DNA of 7,547 nucleotides, from the NCBI GenBank assembly GCA_024277955.1, contig JAJRUE010000236.1, positions 1-7,547 on the forward strand. Reading direction: 5' to 3'. The DNA is from Alphaproteobacteria bacterium. Its GTDB lineage: Bacteria; Pseudomonadota; Alphaproteobacteria; Rhodobacterales; Rhodobacteraceae. Under the pieces are notes generated by a model, which was given only the letters and a program-made list of their open reading frames with translations, searched no databases and was not told the DNA's origin. Shown here piece by piece: positions 1-4,838 of this stretch. Position numbers and translations under genes: made by a program. How positions within the stretch are numbered: position 1 is the first letter of the stretch; each line of letters begins with the position of its first letter.

Positions 1-537
1 CTGCTGTGGACCTTCGTGGGCTGGATCGACAGCTGGGTGCTGCCTTTCGTGCCCCAGGCCTACCAGCCCGACACGTTGGTGAAAAAGCTGCTGGGCGAAG
101 ACGCCACCATAAACGTGCGCGGCGTCGGGGTGGTGGTGTTCTTCCTTTTCACCCTGCTCATCGGCTGGGTCGCCAAGGGCTTTATCGGCCGCTCGGTGCT
201 GGCCTGGGCCGAAGGGCTGGTGGACCGGATGCCGGTGGTGCGCTCGGTCTACAACGGGCTGAAACAGATCGCCGAAACCGTATTCTCGCAAAAAGACACG
301 TCCTTTGAAAAGGCCTGCCTGGTGGAATATCCGCGCAAGGGGATCTGGGCCGTGGCCTTTATCTCGACCGAGGCCAAGGGCGAAATCAACCGGATCATCC
401 CGCGCGACGAACAGCTGATCTCGGTGTTTCTGCCGACCACGCCGAACCCGACCTCGGGCTTTTTGCTGTATGTGCCCGAATCCGACGTGATCGTGCTGGA
501 CATGACGGTCGAGGACGCGGCCAAGCTGGTGATCTAG
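1..537 (+). CDS. DUF502 family membrane protein, 5'-truncated by the window, with early amber stop
   Basis: The frame is open from base 1, so the true start lies outside the window. Visible hallmarks of the DUF502 family are a hydrophobic membrane segment (bases about 118-195, rich in V, F and L), the PVVRSVYNGLKQ stretch, the LVEYPRKGIWAVAF stretch, and FLPTTPNPTSGFLLYVP near the C-terminus. The family is predicted to be an inner-membrane protein with two N-terminal helices and a soluble C-terminal part; no biochemical role is firmly known, and I propose none. The first in-frame stop is TAG at 535-537, after ...AAKLVI. The same frame then stays open for 19 more codons (AGLVYPNPKDP...) to a second TAG at 595-597, six bases before the next gene. 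From memory, family members continue with a Ser-Ala-Gly-Leu-Val type tail at this point, so the stop looks premature. The loss is only about 20 residues, and the protein could still work. Identification as DUF502 is confident; the premature stop is an inference. Confidence 0.9.
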   Translation: MLWTFVGWIDSWVLPFVPQAYQPDTLVKKLLGEDATINVRGVGVVVFFLFTLLIGWVAKGFIGRSVLAWAEGLVDRMPVVRSVYNGLKQIAETVFSQKDTSFEKACLVEYPRKGIWAVAFISTEAKGEINRIIPRDEQLISVFLPTTPNPTSGFLLYVPESDVIVLDMTVEDAAKLVI

Positions 538-597
538 GCGGGGCTGGTCTATCCGAACCCGAAAGATCCGACCAGGCCGGCGGTCGCGGCGCGCTAG
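538..597 (+). other. Probable orphaned C-terminal tail of the DUF502 gene
   Basis: In the reading frame of the DUF502 gene, these bases encode AGLVYPNPKDPTRPAVAAR and then TAG. AGLVYP fits what I recall of the conserved end of the family, directly after LVIS. A single C-to-A change would turn a TCG serine codon into the TAG at 535-537. With that codon restored, the gene would end at 597, leaving six bases to the exporter start at 604, which is normal operon spacing. Confidence 0.55.
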
Positions 598-603
598 AGC
601 CGG

Positions 604-1209
604 ATGCTCGCCGCCTTTTCCACCGGCTTTCTCACCTCGCTGTCGCTGATCCTGGCCATCGGGGCGCAAAACGCCTTTGTGCTGCGCCAGGGGCTGCGCC
701 GGGCGCATGTGTTCTGGCTCTGCCTGCTGGTGGCCGGCTCGGACGCGGTGCTGATCTCGGCCGGAATTGCCGGCTTCGGGGCGCTGACCACCCGGTTTCC
801 GGCGGCGCCGCAGCTGCTGGCATGGGGCGGGGCCGGTTTCCTGATCGCCTATGGCGCGCTGCGCCTGCATGCAGCCTGGCACGGCGGCGAAACCCTGCCG
901 GAGGTCGGCGATTCCGCCGGCCTTGGCGCGACGCTGGCGGCCGGGGCGGCGTTCACCTGGCTCAACCCGCATGTCTATCTGGACACTCTGGGGCTGATCG
1001 GGGCGGTTTCGGCCCGGTTCGGGGAAACCGCGCTCAAGGCGTCGTTCGGGATCGGCGCGGTCGGCGCGTCCTTCCTGTTCTTCTTTGCGCTGGGCTATGG
1101 CGCGCGTCTGCTGGCGCCGCTGATGCGCTCGGCCCGGGCCTGGCGCATGCTCGATCTGGGGATCGGGCTGACCATGTGGGCGCTGGCCGCCGGGCTGCTC
1201 GCTGGCTGA
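604..1209 (+). CDS. LysE/ArgO family amino-acid exporter
   Basis: This is a 201-residue inner-membrane protein predicted to export basic amino acids (lysine/arginine type) from the cytoplasm. The family signatures are GAQNAFVLRQG at residues 20-30 and WLNPHVYLDTLGLIG at 119-133, and the length matches the usual 200 or so. About six hydrophobic segments are visible: residues 5-25, 37-60, 70-90, 110-133, 147-170 and 182-200. The ATG at 604 gives a complete N-terminal first helix, but the Shine-Dalgarno sequence before it is weak. The gene lies six bases after the second TAG of the DUF502 frame, so co-transcription and perhaps translational coupling are likely. It converges with bdhA, with 87 bases between the two stops. 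Substrate cannot be told from sequence; ArgO-like is a best guess, and no neighbouring LysG/ArgP-type regulator is visible. Confidence 0.93.
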   Translation: MLAAFSTGFLTSLSLILAIGAQNAFVLRQGLRRAHVFWLCLLVAGSDAVLISAGIAGFGALTTRFPAAPQLLAWGGAGFLIAYGALRLHAAWHGGETLPEVGDSAGLGATLAAGAAFTWLNPHVYLDTLGLIGAVSARFGETALKASFGIGAVGASFLFFFALGYGARLLAPLMRSARAWRMLDLGIGLTMWALAAGLLAG

Positions 1210-1296
1210 ACCCGCCGGCGCGTCGCAAGGATATTCCACCGTCCCTGGAACGCGGAGGGCCGCGGCGGACCCGAAGGGGGCGCGCAGGCGCGCGTT

Positions 1297-2070
1297 CTAC
1301 AGCGCGGTCCAGCCGCCATCGACGCTGATCGTGGTGCCGGTGATCTGCTCGGCCGCCGGCGAACACAGAAAGACCACCGTGCCGCCGATCTGCTCGACCG
1401 TGGCGAACTCGCGCGACGGCTGGCGTTCCAGCATCACCTCGCGGATCACCGTTTCGCGGTCCAACCCGTGCGCCGCCATCTGGTCGGGGATCTGCGCTTC
1501 CACCAGCGGGGTCAGCACATAGCCGGGGCAGATGGCGTTGCAGGTGATCGGCTCGCGCGCGCATTCCAGCGCCACGGTTTTGCTCAGCCCGACAATGCCG
1601 TGCTTGGCCGCCACATAGGCCGCCTTGTAGGGCGACGCGGTCAGCCCGTGGGCCGAGGCGATATTCACCACCCGCCCCCAGCCGGCGGCGCGCATCATCG
1701 GCAGGGCGGCGGCGGTGGTGTGAAAGGCCGAACTCAGGTTGATCGCAATGATCGCATCCCATTTTTCCGGCGGAAACTCGTCGACCGGGGCCACGTGCTG
1801 AATGCCGGCGTTGTTCACCAGAATGTCGCAGCCGCCGGCCTGTTCGATCAGCGCCCGGCATTGCGCGCCATCGGCCATGTCGGCGGCGATGTAGCGCGCC
1901 TCGACGCCGAATTCCGCCGCCAGCGCCCGGGCCAGGTCGTGATCCTCGTCCCGGTCGGTAAACGAGTTCAGCACCACGTTCGCCCCGGCCTGCGCCAGCG
2001 CCCGGGCCACCCCCAGCCCGATACCCGAATTCGACCCCGTGACAACGGCGGTTTTCCCCGAAAGTGTCAT
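1297..2070 (-). CDS. bdhA: D-3-hydroxybutyrate dehydrogenase (short-chain dehydrogenase)
   Basis: This 257-residue cytoplasmic enzyme interconverts D-3-hydroxybutyrate and acetoacetate with NAD(H), the step that links polyhydroxybutyrate breakdown to acetoacetate use. The Rossmann cofactor motif TGSNSGIG is at residues 11-18 and NNAG at 86-89. The catalytic set Asn111, Ser139, Tyr152 and Lys156 is present. The substrate-binding residues known from the Pseudomonas fragi enzyme (Gln94, His144, Lys152, Gln196) appear at Gln91, His141, Lys149 and Gln193, a constant offset of three, which makes the specific assignment strong. The C-terminus ...DGGWTAL followed by TAG is where the family normally ends. 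The start ATG at 2070-2068 is preceded by AAAGGGG seven bases upstream. Longer in-frame starts would add an arginine-rich stretch unlike the family and are rejected. Expression may be tuned by an inverted repeat overlapping the ribosome-binding site. Confidence 0.96.
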   Translation of the reverse strand: MTLSGKTAVVTGSNSGIGLGVARALAQAGANVVLNSFTDRDEDHDLARALAAEFGVEARYIAADMADGAQCRALIEQAGGCDILVNNAGIQHVAPVDEFPPEKWDAIIAINLSSAFHTTAAALPMMRAAGWGRVVNIASAHGLTASPYKAAYVAAKHGIVGLSKTVALECAREPITCNAICPGYVLTPLVEAQIPDQMAAHGLDRETVIREVMLERQPSREFATVEQIGGTVVFLCSPAAEQITGTTISVDGGWTAL

Positions 2071-2082
2071 CTCGTCACCCCT

Positions 2083-2100
2083 TTGCAATGAACGGTGCAA
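2083..2100 (-). promoter_or_regulatory. Inverted repeat TTGCA-N8-TGCAA overlapping the bdhA ribosome-binding site
   Basis: The arms TTGCA (2083-2087) and TGCAA (2096-2100) are perfect inverted repeats, 13-30 bases upstream of the bdhA start, and the inner arm overlaps the AAAGGGG ribosome-binding site. TGCA-rich palindromes are the type of site bound by PhaR, the PHB-responsive repressor of Paracoccus and Rhodobacter. Assigning this one to PhaR is inference from similarity and from the PHB-related function of bdhA. A short repeat like this can also occur by chance. Confidence 0.35.
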
Positions 2101-2399
2101 CCATAGACCCGCGCGCAGCCGTCCGCGAGCGGGAAGTGCCCCCGCGCAGGCGGTTTTCAGCGGGGCCGGCCAAGCGTGACGGCATCGGTTTCGCAAGCGG
2201 CGCGGGCGGCGCGGGCGGCGCTGCATCCGGGCCCGGCGCGCCGGCTGGCGGCATTCGCGCGGGCGCAGCGGGGCCGGCCGGCGATCGGCAAGAGCGGGGA
2301 AAAAACCTGCGGGCGGGGCCGGGGTGATTCGCCCCCCGCCCTGCGACCGGCGAACAGCGCCTCGGGAAAACCGCCGCCACCGCCAAAATCCACCCCTCC
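2101..2399. other. GC-rich intergenic stretch with no convincing gene
   Basis: The stretch lies between the bdhA leader and the small-RNA terminator. Frames are open on both strands, but their translations are low-complexity Ala/Pro/Arg/Gly with no recognisable domain, which is expected of very GC-rich DNA. The bdhA promoter should lie near 2100-2150, but I find no clear -35/-10 pair there. A nine-base unit (GGCGCGGGC) is repeated twice at 2199-2216. Confidence 0.5.
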
Positions 2400-2427
2400 A
2401 AAAAAAACGCCCGCACGAGGCGGGCGT
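2400..2427 (-). terminator. Strong rho-independent terminator of the small RNA
   Basis: Read on the - strand, a perfect 8-bp stem (ACGCCCGC at 2427-2420 with GCGGGCGT at 2414-2407) encloses a five-base loop. Seven further T residues follow (2406-2400). The one-sided T-tract fixes the direction as leftward. No protein-coding gene ends upstream of it on this strand, which is the main reason to propose a small RNA. Confidence 0.85.
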
Positions 2428-2475
2428 AAAGTTGTTGAGGCAGGTTTCATACAGGCAAGAAACCTATCGAGCAGT
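2400..2475 (-). ncRNA. Predicted small RNA of about 76 nt, divergent from the yejA-like gene
   Basis: A complete small transcription unit is visible on the - strand. It has a promoter with a 17-base spacer (TTGGCC at 2510-2505, TATAAA at 2487-2482), a predicted start at the A at 2475, and an intrinsic terminator ending in the T-tract at 2407-2400. The predicted RNA has a short 5' single-stranded lead, then a hairpin with a perfect 7-bp stem (AGGTTTC at 2465-2459 with GAAACCT at 2448-2442) and a 10-nt loop (TTGCCTGTAT). A single-stranded linker containing CAACAAC follows, then the terminator hairpin with an oligo-U tail. This is the usual shape of an Hfq-dependent trans-acting sRNA. An ATG lies in the first hairpin and opens a frame that crosses the terminator, so a peptide product is unlikely. 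I do not recognise it as a named sRNA family. The exact start is inferred from promoter spacing. Confidence 0.6.
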
Positions 2476-2481
2476 GACGTC

Positions 2482-2510
2482 TTTATACGCGAGCTATCGC
2501 TTACGGCCAA
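2482..2510 (-). promoter_or_regulatory. Sigma-70-type promoter for the small RNA
   Basis: On the - strand, TTGGCC (2510-2505) and TATAAA (2487-2482) are separated by exactly 17 bases. Against TTGACA and TATAAT these score four and five of six matches, strong for a GC-rich alphaproteobacterium. The predicted start is at or near 2475. Confidence 0.6.
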
Positions 2511-2519
2511 GCTAAAAGT

Positions 2520-2548
2520 TTGAAAAGGCAACGGCATCGCCCTAGGAT
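2520..2548 (+). promoter_or_regulatory. Sigma-70-type promoter for the yejA-like gene
   Basis: TTGAAA (2520-2525) and TAGGAT (2543-2548) are separated by 17 bases, which predicts a start near 2555 and a leader of about 35 nt before the ATG at 2590. Its -35 box lies nine bases from the -35 box of the leftward small-RNA promoter, so the two are back to back and could share an activator or repressor in the AT-rich gap (2511-2519). Confidence 0.55.
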
Positions 2549-2589
2549 TCGCGACAAGAAAACAACAGGGCGGAAGGATTGTTGCCAAA

Positions 2590-4404
2590 ATGAAACCAGT
2601 GTTTTTCCCGAAACGGCTTTTGGGCGTCGCCGCGATCGCCCTTGCAACCTTGGCCAATCCCGCGGTTTCAGAGCCGCGCCACGCCATAGCTATGGCCGGA
2701 GACCCCGCCCTGCCACCTGATTTTGTGTCCCTGCCCCAGGTGAACCCGGACGCGCCCAAGGGGGGGCGAATCGTTTTCGCCCAGCCCGGCAGCTTTGATT
2801 CGCTCAACCCCTACATTCTCAAGGGGCGCGCGCCCTGGGGGGTGCGGGCGCATGTGTTCGAAAGCCTGATGGGGCGCTCCTATGACGAACCCTTCACGCT
2901 TTACGGACTTCTGGCCGAATCAATCGACACCGGACCGAATCGCGAATGGGTCGAATTCACCCTGCGCCCCGAGGCCCGCTTTTCCGATGGCACCCCGGTC
3001 ACCATCGAGGATGTCATGTGGTCCTACGAGACCCTCGGCACCAAGGGCCACCCGCGCTATCACCGGGCCTGGAAACAGGTGGAAAAGATGGAACAGACCG
3101 GGCCGCGCTCGGTGCGGTTCACGTTCAATTCCGACAATCAGGAACTGGCGCTGCTGATGGGGATGCGGCCGATCCTGAAAAAGGCCCAGTGGGAGGGGCG
3201 CGATTTCACCGTTTCGGGCATGGACGTGGTGCCGATCGGCTCGTCGCCCTATGTGATCGACAAGGTCGAGCCGGGCCGCTACATCAGCTTCCGGCGCAAC
3301 CCCGACTACTGGGGCAAGGACGTGCCCTTCATGCGCGGCCAGGCCAATCTGGACGAAATCCGCTATGATTACTACGGCGACGGGGATGTCGTCTTTGAGG
3401 CCTTCAAGGCCGGCGAAGCCAATGTCTACCGCGAAGGCAATGCCGCCAAATGGGCCAGCCAGTACGATTTCCCGCGCGTGCAGTCCGGCGAGATCGTCAA
3501 GTCGATCATCCCGCACAAGCGGCCCTCGGGGATCCGCGGCTTCGTGATGAACATGCGCAACCCGATCTTTCGCGACTGGCGGGTGCGCGATGCGATGATC
3601 CATGCGTTCAACTTCGAATACATCAACGAAACCATCACCGGCGGCACCCAGAAGCGGATCCTGTCCTATTTCTCGAACTCGGTCCTGGGGATGAGCCAGG
3701 GCCCCGCCCAGGGCAAGGTGCGCGCGCTGCTCGAACCCTACAGGGACGTGCTGCTGCCCGGCGCGCTGGAAGGCTATGCGCCGCCCCAGGGCGATGGCAC
3801 CGAGCGCAACCGCAAGGGCATCGCCGCGGCCCTCGACCTGATGGAGCAGGCCGGCTGGACGGTGCAGGACGGGGTGATGAAGAACGCCGCGGGCGAGCCG
3901 TTCACCTTTGAAATCGTGCTGAGCCAGGGGGCGCGCGAAACCCGGCAGATCATCGATCTCTACCTGTCGGCGCTCGACCGCATGGGGATCACTCCGACGG
4001 TCACCGTGGTGGACAGCGCCCAGTACCGCGAACGCACCAACAATTACGACTTCGACATGGCCTATTACCGGCGCGGCCTGTCGCTGTCGCCGGGCACCGA
4101 ACAGCGCCTGTACTGGAGCGGCGAAGGCATCGACAAGCCCGGCACGCGCAACTGGATGGGCATGGATTCGCCCGCCGCCGACGCGATGATCGACCAGCTG
4201 CTGACCGCCGGCAGCCAGGACGATTTCCGCGCCGCCGCCAAGGCCCTGGACCGGGTGCTGACCACCGGGCGCTATGTGATCCCGCTGTGGTTTTCCGACC
4301 ATTCGCGCCTGGCCCACGCCCGCCAGCTGCGCTTTCCGGAACATATCCCGATGTATGGCGACTGGCTGGGCTTTCTGCCCGACACCTGGTGGTGGGAGGA
4401 ATGA
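2590..4404 (+). CDS. yejA: YejA-like periplasmic peptide-binding protein of an ABC transporter (SBP family 5)
   Basis: This 604-residue extracellular solute-binding protein belongs to family 5, the oligopeptide/microcin C type that captures peptides in the periplasm and delivers them to an inner-membrane ABC permease. The N-terminus is a signal peptide: KR at residues 8-9, a hydrophobic core at 10-22, and a likely cleavage after Ala-Val-Ser at 25-27. The mature start HAIAMAGDPALPPDF (31-45), followed by NPDAPKGG (52-59), is typical of the YejA subgroup. FDSLNPY and LRPEARFSDGTPVT are family-5 hallmarks, and the length matches YejA. The ATG at 2590 follows GGAAGGA (2572-2578) by 11 bases, slightly long, and gives a complete signal peptide. 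No yejB, yejE or yejF homologue lies within the window on either side, so the partner permease must be elsewhere or just outside. It is probably transcribed alone from the promoter at 2520-2548. Substrate is not readable from sequence. Confidence 0.92.
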   Translation: MKPVFFPKRLLGVAAIALATLANPAVSEPRHAIAMAGDPALPPDFVSLPQVNPDAPKGGRIVFAQPGSFDSLNPYILKGRAPWGVRAHVFESLMGRSYDEPFTLYGLLAESIDTGPNREWVEFTLRPEARFSDGTPVTIEDVMWSYETLGTKGHPRYHRAWKQVEKMEQTGPRSVRFTFNSDNQELALLMGMRPILKKAQWEGRDFTVSGMDVVPIGSSPYVIDKVEPGRYISFRRNPDYWGKDVPFMRGQANLDEIRYDYYGDGDVVFEAFKAGEANVYREGNAAKWASQYDFPRVQSGEIVKSIIPHKRPSGIRGFVMNMRNPIFRDWRVRDAMIHAFNFEYINETITGGTQKRILSYFSNSVLGMSQGPAQGKVRALLEPYRDVLLPGALEGYAPPQGDGTERNRKGIAAALDLMEQAGWTVQDGVMKNAAGEPFTFEIVLSQGARETRQIIDLYLSALDRMGITPTVTVVDSAQYRERTNNYDFDMAYYRRGLSLSPGTEQRLYWSGEGIDKPGTRNWMGMDSPAADAMIDQLLTAGSQDDFRAAAKALDRVLTTGRYVIPLWFSDHSRLAHARQLRFPEHIPMYGDWLGFLPDTWWWEE

Positions 4405-4699
4405 ACCGCCGGTAGCAGGGCGAGGTTGCGGTTTCGTGGCGGGCGGCCCGCTGGCAGCAGGGCCTGTTGCGGGCGGGGCCGTTTGCTGGACCGGGGCCGG
4501 TTGCGGGGCTGGGGCCGGATCAGGTTCCGGGCGCGGGGCTGCTGACGCCGACCGGCTGCGAAACCGTGGCCAGGATCGGGCGGAACATGACCGCCGGCGC
4601 GCATGATCCCGGGGCGATGATGCTCTGAACCGGCGCGCGGATCGGCGGCGCTTGTCTTTGCGGCGAGATGGGCTGGCCGATGGCCCGCACCGAGACGCG

Positions 4700-4719
4700 C
4701 TCGCCTTGAATAAGGCGAG
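4700..4719. repeat. Perfect 8-bp stem-loop CTCGCCTT-GAAT-AAGGCGAG
   Basis: The arms at 4700-4707 and 4712-4719 are exact reverse complements around a four-base loop. No T-tract follows on either strand, so it is not a standard intrinsic terminator. It could be a transcript-stabilising or factor-assisted hairpin about 300 bases past the yejA-like stop. Confidence 0.4.
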
Positions 4720-4809
4720 AGCCGGCCGGTTGCCGACCAGCGGCGCATCGGGGCCCGGCGGCCCGCGACCAGCGGCCCGCGAAAACCGCGCGCCTTCCGG
4801 CCATTGCCA

Positions 4810-4823
4810 ATCCGCGCGCGGAT
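4810..4823. promoter_or_regulatory. 14-bp perfect palindrome just upstream of the ligase start
   Basis: ATCCGCGCGCGGAT reads the same on both strands and ends 15 bases before the ATG at 4839. It is flanked by TTGCCA (4804-4809), a fair -35 match, and TAGCCA (4827-4832), a poor -10 match, which would give a leaderless transcript starting at the ATG. An operator role is possible, but a GC-only core is prone to chance palindromes. Confidence 0.3.
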
Positions 4824-4838
4824 GCGTAGCCAGATCGC

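Larger units (their letters stand above)
4405..4838. other. 434-base gap between the yejA-like gene and the ligase; no confident gene
   Basis: All frames give low-complexity or short products. The best candidate is a - strand frame ending at TGA 4522-4520 whose last 65 or so codons have G/C-biased third positions and ordinary V/I/S/Q content (...SVRAIGQPISPQRQAPP...). It has no recognisable domain, and it could begin only inside or next to the 5' end of the ligase gene. The + strand frame across the same bases is similarly biased. The gap also holds a perfect 8-bp hairpin at 4700-4719 and a 14-bp palindrome at 4810-4823. It may contain a decayed gene. Confidence 0.45.

Noticed and set aside
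535..597. Genome-wide reassignment of TAG to a sense codon
   Set aside because: TAG ends bdhA at the expected family terminus, and the TAG at 595-597 must stop translation to keep DUF502 and the exporter separate.
1234..1250. TTCCA-N7-TGGAA repeat between the exporter and bdhA stops as a bidirectional terminator
   Set aside because: The stem is only 5 bp and there is no T-tract on either side; the GCGCGC repeat at about 1280-1294 is also not followed by a real T-tract.
1034..1861. Long - strand frame overlapping the exporter and bdhA
   Set aside because: It is a shifted-frame shadow of bdhA; its product is Arg/Gly/Pro-rich with no domain, whereas bdhA shows every catalytic residue.
2199..2221. 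Tandem nine-base repeat GGCGCGGGC, two copies plus a partial
   Set aside because: Too few copies and too low in complexity to mean anything in DNA of this GC content.
2176..2523. 115-codon + strand frame in the bdhA-yejA gap
   Set aside because: It is Ala/Arg/Pro-rich, starts at a GTG without a ribosome-binding site, and runs through the small-RNA terminator and promoter elements.
2566..2584. Antisense pairing of the predicted sRNA with the yejA-like ribosome-binding region
   Set aside because: Only 5-6 bp matches were found (loop CCTGT with ACAGG; linker CAACAA with TTGTTG), and their order is not collinear for simultaneous pairing, so no direct target claim is justified.
2920..4344. 474-codon - strand frame antisense to the yejA-like gene
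   Set aside because: It mirrors the codon positions of a clear family-5 binding protein and has no start context or recognisable motif.
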